The notes under the pieces: model-generated
Seen by the model: only the letters and a program-made list of their open reading frames with translations
Databases searched by the model: none
Told to the model about the DNA's origin: nothing
DNA from: Hepatocystis sp. ex Piliocolobus tephrosceles
Lineage: Eukaryota; Apicomplexa; Aconoidasida; Haemosporida; Plasmodiidae
Assembly (NCBI GenBank): GCA_902459845.2
Contig: CABPSV020000059.1
Location: forward strand, 7,501-37,868
DNA: 30,368 bases
Direction of reading: 5' to 3'
In this document: piece after piece, positions 1 through 8,641 of the stretch
Position numbering within the stretch: the stretch's first letter is position 1
Layout of the letters: the number at the start of each line of letters is the position of its first letter
Made by a program: the position numbers and the translations under genes

Positions 1-233
1 TGTAGACGGTATCTAAAATATATAAACCAAATGGAATTTAGGCTCCTTTTTTTTCTTTTTTTTTTTTCTTTAAAATAATATACCTATACACATGTTTATG
101 TTTGCGTATTTATTCATATGTGCAGTTTTAATAAAATATAATAATAAACAATGTATTTTTTAAAAAAAAAAAAAAAAAAGGTACGGGCTAAACAAAATAT
201 ATTTTGTTTTCGCTCTCTTTATCTCTCTCTCTC

Positions 234-281
<48 letters not shown>

Positions 282-371
282 TTGTGTGTGTGTGCATGTA
301 TGTTTGTACCTATGTACACATTATAGTGCTCACCAAAAATTAGATGAATAATAAATAGTGCTATTTTTTTT
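1..371. other. Intergenic start of window with CT and TA microsatellites
   Basis: No gene is visible in this stretch. It holds T and A homopolymers, a (CT)n tract at about 222-246 followed directly by a (TA)n tract at about 247-280, and then a short GT-rich segment. It lies downstream of the minus-strand gene that ends at 372, so part of it is probably that gene's 3' untranslated region. The first 45 bases are slightly less A+T-rich and could belong to a neighbour outside the window, but nothing decides this. Confidence 0.6.
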
Positions 372-1043
372 TTAACTACATAAAACTACAGGCGGTTCAA
401 ATTTTTTTCTATTTTTATATTTATTTAAAACTTTTTCTGTATTTCTTGTAATTTTCTCATTTTTGTGTTTTATATCAATAACATCAAAAATGTTAAAAAT
501 AATTTTTGGTATTTCTTCAATCTTTGGATAATTGTTTTCTTCTTCCTGTTTTTCTTTTTTGTCATCACTTTTATTTTTTTTATTTTTTTTGGGAGTTGGA
601 TTTTTTTTTTTTTCTTTTTCTTGTTTATTAGGTTTTGTAGATTGTAACAAATCAGGAAAGGTTTCTTCTTCTTTTTTTTTTTGAACTTCTTTTTTTTTAA
701 TTACTGATGGTACAAAGACTTTTTTAGCAGTCGCAGTCTTATCTTTAGCATTTGTATTAACATTAGTGTTTGTATTTTCTTTGTTGTCATTTTTTTTTTC
801 GTCTTCTTCATTTTTTTTTTTTTTTTTATTTTTGTTCCACGCTGGTACATTTTTACGGTCGTTTAGATTTTTTTTCGTTTTATACTCTTGCATATTTATT
901 AACTTTATTTTTACAACATCATTGTTTGTTGTTTCTACATTTTTTTTTTTGTTCTCATACTCGCTGCTTAAATTATCTGATGAATTATCATCTTGGACCT
1001 GTTCCTTCTTATTTCCAATTAACAAACTTTTTAAGTTAAGCAT
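372..1043 (-). CDS. Lysine-rich conserved-type protein of unknown function (223 aa)
   Basis: This is a single-exon ORF of 223 residues. It starts at an ATG in a typical A-rich context and ends in PPVVLCS just before TAA. I do not recognise it. Residues 1 to about 30 are fairly complex (MLNLKSLLIGNKKEQ). The middle (about 70-165) is a highly charged K/E/N-rich stretch that is probably disordered. The last 55 residues regain complexity (IPKIIFNIFDVIDIKHKNEKI) and look like the conserved part. A short PAWNKNKKKKK motif near residue 68 could be a basic nuclear or nucleolar signal, but that is inference. There is no signal peptide, membrane segment or cysteine pattern. The complex ends and the compact stop argue for a real gene. 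Both other-strand readings through it are F-rich shadows. Confidence 0.75.
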   Translation of the reverse strand: MLNLKSLLIGNKKEQVQDDNSSDNLSSEYENKKKNVETTNNDVVKIKLINMQEYKTKKNLNDRKNVPAWNKNKKKKKNEEDEKKNDNKENTNTNVNTNAKDKTATAKKVFVPSVIKKKEVQKKKEEETFPDLLQSTKPNKQEKEKKKNPTPKKNKKNKSDDKKEKQEEENNYPKIEEIPKIIFNIFDVIDIKHKNEKITRNTEKVLNKYKNRKKFEPPVVLCS

Positions 1044-1198
1044 TTTGGCTGATTATTAAATAATAAAAAAGAAAAGAAGAAAAAAAAAAAAAAAAATTGG
1101 GAGGAAAATAGGGAAGGAGTAGTGTCAACAAACATGTATGCGTTTCTATTTATTTAGTTCGTTTTATATGCTTGTCACTTTTTAAGTGTTATACTTTT

Positions 1199-1376
1199 GC
1201 CTTTTTCTTCGTTTTTCTTCGTTTTTTTTTGCCTTTTTTTTTGCCTTTTTTTTTGCCTTTTTTTTCGTTTTTTTTTGCCTTTTTTTTTGCCTTTTTCTTC
1301 GTTTTTTTTTGCCTTTTTTTTTGCCTTTTTTTTTGCCTTTTTCTTCGTTTTTTTTTTGCCTTTTTTTTCGTTTTGT
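1199..1376. repeat. Degenerate minisatellite of GCC/TCG-spaced T runs
   Basis: T runs of about 8-9 bases are separated by GCC or by TCG, alternating in an irregular higher-order pattern across roughly 180 bases. Because T-rich codons dominate, all frames stay open on both strands, giving spurious F-rich (+) and K-rich (-) ORFs. It lies upstream of the minus-strand gene at 372-1043. I see no sign that it is translated. Confidence 0.85.
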
Positions 1377-1945
1377 ATGGTTTGTTCAACCAAGTTATTA
1401 TGAGTACAAAAAATCAGTAATTTTTTAAATTTATTTATCACGTCTTCAGTTAATTATTTTATTTACTTAACCCTTTATTTTCAACACTCTTATTGAAAAA
1501 TGAGTATGTATGTATATATATACATATATATACGTATCCTTTTAAATACTTCACATTACATGTTTTTATTTCTTTACGAATTCATCACTGTCGAAATTTT
1601 GTTCATAGGTATTAAGGGAAAAAAAAAAAAAAAAGTATAAAATGTATATATTAAAAGTTCATCTTTATACATGAGATTGTACATATTATATGTATATACA
1701 TAGTATAATCATGTATTTATATGATTAAAAAAAAAATAAAACAAAAAAAAAAAAAAATAAATAAAATACAGTAGATATGAATAAGTTATGAAATGTTATT
1801 TATCTGTTGTACTAATCATTTGTAAAAATGTTTTACCGAGAAGTAAGATACATGTATAAGTTATATATATATATATTTATACATATATATGTATGAATGT
1901 GTCAATTTTGTTCAACGCATTAATGTTTCAATATTTTTTTTTATC

Positions 1946-1979
<34 letters not shown>

Positions 1980-2329
1980 TTATTAAAAATAAAGTAACCG
2001 TTTTAATCATAATTATTACTTCGTCACTCAAGTCTATATTTAAAGAAGGTACAAAAATGTACATATATTATAAGCTATGTTTTTTTTTTTTTTTAGTAAA
2101 TAAAAATATTTTACCTCTACTTTTAATTTATATGTTGCTTTTAATTATAGCTTTTTATTAACCATTTTGTGTCCATTTAAAAAACAAAAAAATTAATAAA
2201 TAAATAAATAAATAATATGCCTTTTTAAATCCAAGTGATCTTATTATTACTTTTTTTTTTAAATAAATCTTTAAATATTAATACGTATAATATTGTTTAT
2301 TTATTATACTATTATTAAAAAAAAAAAAT

Positions 2330-2364
<35 letters not shown>

Positions 2365-2386
2365 GTATATACATATTTATACTTAC

Positions 2387-2444
2387 GTTTTACAATGTTC
2401 TTTGTAACAACATTTGTGACTGACCTCAAACAGTGATATGTTGC
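2387..2444 (-). other. Candidate unassigned internal exon (minus strand)
   Basis: On the minus strand a T-rich TTTATTTTCCAG acceptor is followed by 58 bases of much higher G+C than the surroundings and then a consensus GTAAGTAT donor at 2386. Two of the three frames are open. One frame joins in phase to a possible first exon (2557..2527, MYTLLIKDFS, ending at a non-typical GTTATA donor) and would then read GNISLFEVSHKCCYKEHCKT. I could not settle the downstream exons. It could instead be an untranslated exon or an antisense coincidence in the RPF1 5' leader. It is listed because the paired splice sites around a composition island are hard to ignore. Confidence 0.35.
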
Positions 2445-2560
2445 CTGGAAAATAAACAAAACGAACCAACAAGTAAAACTAACGAATAAATAGTCCGATA
2501 AACAAATGGGCTAACAACTATATAACCTGAGAAATCTTTAATTAAAAGTGTATACATATA

Positions 2561-2591
<31 letters not shown>

Positions 2592-2659
2592 TTATGTTTA
2601 TATATTTTTTTTTTCGTTTCCGCCAACTTTACCTTTATATAATATAATCGAACTTCAAA

Positions 2660-3531
2660 ATGAGTAAAAAGGAAAAAAAAAAACTGAGGTATATGACCAA
2701 GGAAAAAAAAATAACTATTGACGAAATTGAAAAAGTAGATATTAACAGATATAATGAAATAAGCCGTTTCAATATTAAAAATAAGAACAAAAAAAATGTA
2801 TTAAAAGGAAAGGTTTATTTAAAAAAATTAATGTTAAAAAAAGAAAAAAAAGAAGAAAAAAAAAGAAAAAAAAAATTAAATATACCTATTGAAAAAAAAG
2901 AACCTAAAACTATAGAAAATCAAGCAATTTTTGACACAAATAAAATTGGTCTTGAAAATAAAAATTTTTTAATAAATGAAAATTGTATAGACGAGTTTAG
3001 TAGTTATTTTAAAAATAAAACAGAGCCTAATATTGTTATAACATCAATAAAAAAAGCATCAAAATATACCATATTATTTATAAAAGAATTATCATTTGTA
3101 TTTCCTAATATTTTTTATGAACCTAGAAATAATCATTCGATTGACTTCTTAATTAGTAGTGCAATAGAAAATAAGTTTACTACTTTTATTTTAATTGAAG
3201 AAGGAATAAAAAAAAAACCAAAGTATATGTTCATATGTACCTTACCATATGGACCTACAACTAAATATACTTTAACTAATATATCATACGCACATACTAA
3301 AACAACAGATATAAAAATAACTAATTTACATCCGGAAGTTTATATAAGTAACTTTAATACTTTTATTGGAGAAAGAATAAAAAGGCAACTACATACATTA
3401 GTTCCTTATAACCCTCAATATAAAGGTCAAAAGGTTGTTGTTTTTTATAATCAAAGAGACTTTATTTTTTTTCGTCATTATAAGTAAGTTTATACCAAAT
3501 TTATCAAACATGAGCAACAAAATAAAAAAAG

Positions 3532-3580
<49 letters not shown>

Positions 3581-4135
3581 GAATATGCGCGTATGCGTTA
3601 TATGTATGTATATATACATCTTTATATTACACCGCACCTACATTGCTACACATATTCACTTATTCACCCACTTCGTTACTTATTAATGCATTTTTTTTTT
3701 TTCATGATTTTGTTTTTTATAGGTACAATTTTGTTAACAAAAAAAAATGCTCATTGTCTGAAATTGGACCCGGGTTTACCTTACAATTAATTAGTCTCAA
3801 GGTATATTTTTTTTTTTAATAATTCTTTTTCATTTCTGAGTACGGACAGTATACAGATACATGTTGTTTGATACGTGCTTATGCATACGTTTTTAATTAA
3901 TTTTTTATTTCCTTATTTTCTTATTTTTTTATTTCTTTATTTTTTTATTTCTTTATTTTTTTATTTTTTTATTTCTTTATTTTTTTATTTTTTTATTTTT
4001 TTATTTCTTTATTTTTTTATTTCTTTTATTCCAATTTTTTATTAATAGGATGGTGTGATTAATGATAAAGAAAAAATGTACGAGTTTATAATACGCGCGG
4101 ATATGAGAGTTGATAGAAAAATGATGTATTTATAA
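2660..4135 (+). CDS. RPF1: Ribosome production factor 1 (Brix domain), three exons
   Basis: The model is join(2660..3483, 3723..3801, 4049..4135), encoding 329 residues. The donors are GTAAGT and GTATAT and the acceptors are TTTATAG and TTAATAG, all in phase. Residues 1 to about 80 are a lysine-rich nucleolar-type leader. From about residue 122 the protein follows the Brix fold of RPF1: PNIVITS, PNIFYEPRNN, LPYGPTTKYTL, HPEVYISNFNTFIGERIKRQL, then NQRDFIFFRHYKY. The small exons supply FVNKKKCSLSEIGPGFTLQL and the C-terminal RADMRVDRKMMYL, matching the family's 'EIGPRFTLKL' and 'DTSRRKFHL' ends (established knowledge of RPF1). RPF1 acts with 5S RNP-associated and large-subunit factors in 27S pre-rRNA processing in the nucleolus. 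The length is close to yeast and human RPF1. Without the last two exons the Brix domain would be truncated. Confidence 0.93.
3532..3579. repeat. 48-base A homopolymer in RPF1 intron 1
   Basis: An uninterrupted A run lies inside the first intron of RPF1 (3484-3722), about 50 bases after the donor. Its length in the assembly should be treated with caution because homopolymers of this size are error-prone. A second T-rich block lies in intron 2 (3900-4026), with repeated TTTATTTTT/TTTATTTC units. Confidence 0.9.
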
Positions 4136-4224
4136 ATTAATAATTTTTTTTTATAATTAACAGGTTTGTGTTGTTGTTGATTTTATAGTTTATAGTATGT
4201 CTTTGTTTTGTATTTTTTTTTTTA

Positions 4225-4264
<40 letters not shown>

Positions 4265-4678
4265 TTTGCTTATTCAGTTTGCTATTGTTTTTTCTATTTT
4301 GTTTGATACTTTTTTTGTTACAATACTTTTTAACAAATTTTTTAACAGTTCTTTTTGGCAATTGTTTTGTTAACTTCGTTTGCTAATTTTTTTTCATTTC
4401 ATCATTTAATTTTTGGAGTTTAAATTATTTCTATTAACATTTTTCTTATACATGTATAAATGTATATAAGGATAATTTATTTATTAATATCGAATTTATA
4501 TATATATATATATACATATATTTGTGTATATATTTAGTACATATGTATGCATTTTTATTTTTTTTTAATTATTCATTTTTTTTTTTTCACTTCAAAACAA
4601 TTTAAAACAAGTGTTTTTAAGATTTTCCAAACGAGTTTAACACATGTTTATTAAGCCTACCATGTTAAAAAAAATTCC

Positions 4679-4709
<31 letters not shown>

Positions 4710-4903
4710 ACGGTAGCATTTTGGTATTTTATTAAAAGTGATTAAAATAATAATGTAATTGTATATTTATTTTACTTTTTCTTTTTATGGAGGTGCTACG
4801 TTAAAAAAAAAAAAAAAAAAAAAAAAAAGCGAATGGCAAATAAATAATGAATAAGTCATAAATAAGGTATAAAAATAAATCATAAATGTTTTATAACTTA
4901 TAA
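4136..4903. other. Intergenic spacer between two co-oriented genes
   Basis: This spacer runs from the RPF1 stop to the start of the next plus-strand gene. It contains several T runs (about 4218-4258, 4680-4703), an A run (about 4803-4828), TA repeats near 4500 and no open reading frame of note. It should contain the RPF1 3' end and the promoter of the gene at 4904. No distinct motif could be supported. Confidence 0.6.
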
Positions 4904-5164
4904 ATGGGTTTGAAAGAGCTCTTTTTTTTTTTGTTAACATTTTTATATGTAGAACGTTTAGTATGTTATGTCCGTTTGTTTCATTCTCCCAGTGAAAAAA
5001 GAAAAGTCTGCTACGAATTAATATTTAAAAAGCAAAATTATATAAACACATTTGATACATATTTTTTAAAAAAAAAAAGATTGTCACATTTTGAGCTCAA
5101 TTTGATTTTTAGGAAACAAAAAGACCAATCGATGATAAGAAGTATTCCAAGCCATGTGCGAAGG

Positions 5165-5196
<32 letters not shown>

Positions 5197-6690
5197 ATTA
5201 TATTTAAAAAATGATGAAAAAAAAAAAGTTAATAAAAAATTGATGAGAAGAAGGTTACTTAAGTATTATAAGTTAAAAAAAAAAAATGAAGGAACTGAAG
5301 AAAATATATTTAATGACAAAAAAAAACTTTCTATATTTGATTATATTGAAAATAAAATGAGTGGTTCACAACAAAATATGAATTATAAAACAACCAGCAG
5401 TGACAGTACTAACACTACCAGTAATAATAACAGTAACACTTTTTCCGATAATAAAATAGATAATATATTAATTGTTAAAAAACAAAGTGTAAGTACTAAT
5501 AATGTTATAGAAAAAAAAAATAAATTAAAAGATGACCAGTACACGTCTAACAATTTAACACATGAAGGTGGGGGAAATAATTATAATAAAAATACGAGTC
5601 ATATGTATAGTGACGATTTTTCTACAACAAATCAAAATTATAAACAAGAAATGTCCAGACAGGATGAACAAACAAAAATAGAACAAGAAGAAAGTAGGGA
5701 TAAGCAGGTAGATGATGATATTACCACAGTTTTGCCAACAGTAAAAAAAAAAAAAAAATTAAAAAAACTAAAAAAGAATATGCATATAGGAAAACATCAT
5801 AGGAAAGTATATACGTATAAAAAAAAAATAGCAGTTGATGATATTCATGATTATATATCTAATAAGCAGTTATCAGATGGTTATATATTAAAAAAAGATA
5901 CATTAAAAAATGTTTACATAAATAAACCTTTATTTAATTTTTATAATTTTTATAATTTTTTTCAAATCGATCATATTGAAAAATATAATAAAGCTAAAAT
6001 ATTAAATTTAATTTATTATTATATATATAAATATAAAAATAATGTAAATAATGAAATAAAATATGATTATGTTAAAACAGATAATGTTGTAAAAACGTAT
6101 GAACATATTGCGGATGATCAACAAAAAATGAATTTTTATTTACAATATTATATTAATATGAACAATAATAAATATCTTTACATGAATATAGATAAAAATT
6201 ATACTTTAAAAAAAAAAATAACAGACGCGTTTACTATTAGCAATTTAAATAAAGTTGATTCGCTTCATATACACAACTACAAGATCATATGGACGATTAG
6301 AAATGTTAAAGAGGTACAAAAAAAAAAATAAAATAAAATAAAAAAATAAACAAATAAAATAAAAAAATAAACAAATAAACAAATAAAATAAAAAAAATAA
6401 ACAAATAAAATAAAAAAATAAACAAATAAAATAAAAAAATAAACAAATAAACAAATAAAATAAAAAAATAAACAAATAAAATAAAAAAAAAAGTTAAATA
6501 ACAATTTGTCTACATAACAATTTAATGATGTAACAAGTTGGCAATATAATAATAAATTAATAAAATTAAAATAAAAAGAATTGATTTTATAAATAATATA
6601 TATATACATTAATAAAATTATCACTTCAGTGCGTTTTTCTGTCGTAGTGCATATATATATATATATATGTATATGTATATATATGTGCTC

Positions 6691-6723
<33 letters not shown>

Positions 6724-7362
6724 CTGATGTAGAAACTATTTTGGAGATTCAGAGAAATGGGCAATATCCCTCTTACTACTTCCGCTTTTTCTTTTGCCGG
6801 TAAAAAATTATTCAAATTAAAAATTTGGTTAGATGGGCATAAATCCGCGAAAAAAGAGTAAGCAGCTGATAATACTTTTATTCATTTATGCAATTGTATG
6901 TCTGTTTGTACATGCTCTCTGTTTATTTAAGTACATACAAACGTGCCCTTTCTCATTGTATAATGATAAAATCTTTTTTGCTGTATATATATAAATAATA
7001 ATAATGTTATGTATGTATGTATGTATGTATGTGTGTATGTATGTATATTTACCTGTAAGCTCAGGCATTATATTATCAATAAATTATACACATAATATCT
7101 TGACTTATTTATGATTTATACTTGTTTAATTTTCCTTTTTTTTCGTTTTAGTTATGTAAGCATTGGATTGAAACAACTACAAAATTATGGCCTCTTAGAA
7201 GAATATATATGTTTTTCACTTAATGGAATAACTAGAGGACCTTTCACTTATTTGTCAAAAGAATATTATCAAAATGCATATAATTTCTGTAAATTCGATG
7301 ATTTGAATCTAGAAAAAGACGAGTTACAGTTAAGTTTATTTGTTTATGATAGTGTAGTATAG
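4904..7362 (+). CDS. Signal-bearing lysine/asparagine-rich protein with C-terminal MATH/TRAF-like domain, three exons
   Basis: The model is join(4904..6313, 6733..6857, 7152..7362), encoding 581 residues. The phases are 0 and 2, with donors GTACAA and GTAAGC and acceptors GATGTAG and CGTTTTAG. The N-terminus MGLKELFFFLLTFLYVERLVC is a probable signal peptide or anchor, followed by a basic stretch that could be an apicoplast or other transit region. Residues about 85-330 are low-complexity K/S/T/N-rich. The last ~125 residues are different: YKIIWTIRNVKEKLFWRF, an F/G strand pattern with LFKLKIWLDG, then LLEEYICFSLNG and NFCKFDDL followed by DELQLSLFVYD. The order of a starting W-I-N strand, a 'WxLxIxxxG' strand, a beta hairpin and a closing 'F..F..L.......L.L.V.V' matches the MATH (TRAF-C) fold as I know it. 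This is by eye, so moderate. The domain is split over all three exons. Stopping at the 6331 stop would delete it. Confidence 0.75.
6326..6492. repeat. AAATAAAATAAAC-type tandem repeat in intron 1 of the MATH-like gene
   Basis: Repeated AAATAAAAT and AAAAAATAAAC units fill the first 170 bases of the 419-base intron (6314-6732). The intron also holds a TA microsatellite near 6650-6680 and a T run just before its acceptor, which acts as a polypyrimidine tract. The minus-strand F/L/C-rich ORFs in this area are artefacts of the repeat. Confidence 0.85.
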
Positions 7363-7504
7363 TTTAAAATGATATATATACGTACGTACAATATTTGGAT
7401 ATGACTTATAAAGGTTTATCCCTTATAAACATTTACCCCTTATAAACGTTCACCCCTTATAAACGTTCACCCCTTATAAACGTTTACCCCTTATAAACGT
7501 TTAC

Positions 7505-7542
<38 letters not shown>

Positions 7543-7775
7543 TTACCACAAAAATATTTTTTTTTAACACATTACTTTTGTATTAATTTATCATTGTAAT
7601 TTTTTAAGTTATTTTTACTTTTTTTTTTTTGGTTAATTTTTGTAATTGCTACGGGCATATATACACACAGCTTCTTTTTTTTTTCTCTCTTAATCTTAAT
7701 CACAGTCTTGTTTATGTGACAAGTTAAAACATATATATTGTGGTTCTTCTTTTTATTGTATTTATTCTATGATTG

Positions 7776-7827
<52 letters not shown>

Positions 7828-7830
7828 TAT
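7363..7830. other. Convergent intergenic region with a 17-bp minisatellite and ATT repeat
   Basis: Two genes converge here, so this region should carry both 3' ends. It contains the 17-bp tandem repeat at 7419-7507, T runs (7508-7535), a (TTA)n microsatellite at 7779-7827 right beside the CTR9 stop codon, and no supportable ORF. Confidence 0.7.
7419..7507. repeat. 17-bp tandem repeat, about five copies
   Basis: The unit is CCCCTTATAAACGTTCA or the TTA-ending variant, with about five copies. The first copy is diverged (TCCC and ACAT). The CCCC blocks make it a local G+C island in an A+T-rich spacer. It lies immediately downstream of the MATH-like gene stop. A second minisatellite in this window (18219-18490) also has a 17-bp period but an unrelated sequence. 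Confidence 0.9.
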
Positions 7831-8364
7831 TTATTTTTTTTTTTTTGAAAGTTCTTCTTTTTCGCCAAACAAATCGGAGCTATCAGAACTATAAGAACTA
7901 GGTGAAGCACTTGGGTCATCGTCTTTGTTATCAGTACTTTGGTTATAATTCATTTGGTTTACTTGAGTTTTATTTATTTTAGTTATATTAGCTTTTTGGT
8001 TTTGATTCTTTTCATTTATATTTTTTTCAATTATTTGAAAAGTTAAGTCATTTATGTCATTGAGTAATTCTTGTTGTAAGTTTTCTTGAGTTTTTTTTTT
8101 TTTTAATTCTAAATTAAATTGTTGTTTTTTTTTTTCTTCGTATATTTTTTTTTTTATGTTTATTTTTTTCATAAAATATATTTTTTTTTGCTTTAACATG
8201 GCTGGCAGACTGCTTTCGATATATGGTTTTATTTTATATTCAAACTTTTTATATGTTGCTATTAAAAACTGTCGACTCGCTATATGTTCAATACTTTTCT
8301 TTTCTATATCGACGATGTAATTATCTTTTTTGTAGTGGTCGTATTGGGTATCTGTATTAAAAAA

Positions 8365-8398
<34 letters not shown>

Positions 8399-8590
8399 GT
8401 TGGTTATGCAATGGACTTGAGCGCATATGGCGAACTAACGTTTTAAATAGTGAATCGGCTTGTGTAATAAACTTACGAATACATACACGTAATCACATAA
8501 TCACATAATCACATAATCACATAATCACATAATCACATAATCACATAATCACATAATCACATAATCACATAATCATATAATCATACAATG

Positions 8591-8641
<51 letters not shown>

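Larger units (their letters stand above)
1044..2659. promoter_or_regulatory. Divergent intergenic region between the unknown protein and RPF1
   Basis: This 1.6 kb region separates the start codons of two divergent genes and should hold both promoters. It contains a T-rich minisatellite (1199-1376), several A/T homopolymers (for example T-run 1949-1977), TA-rich microsatellites and an AAAT tetranucleotide run near 2190-2214. The 2387-2560 segment is clearly less A+T-rich than its surroundings. It carries good splice signals on the minus strand (see the candidate exon at 2387-2444) and may alternatively be the RPF1 5' untranslated region. No specific factor-binding motif is claimed. Confidence 0.5.

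Noticed and set aside
1175..1441. Lysine-rich minus-strand ORFs and F-rich plus-strand ORFs
   Set aside because: They are readings of a T-run minisatellite that keeps several frames open on both strands.
6245..6624. Minus-strand F/L/C-rich membrane-like ORFs
   Set aside because: They are antisense readings of the AAATAAAC intron repeat of the MATH-like gene.
7831..8199. Independent 122-residue minus-strand gene
   Set aside because: The open frame continues upstream of the ATG to a splice acceptor at 8351 with coding-like residues (DTQYDHYKK, SIEHIASRQFLIATYKK), so it is the second exon of CTR9.
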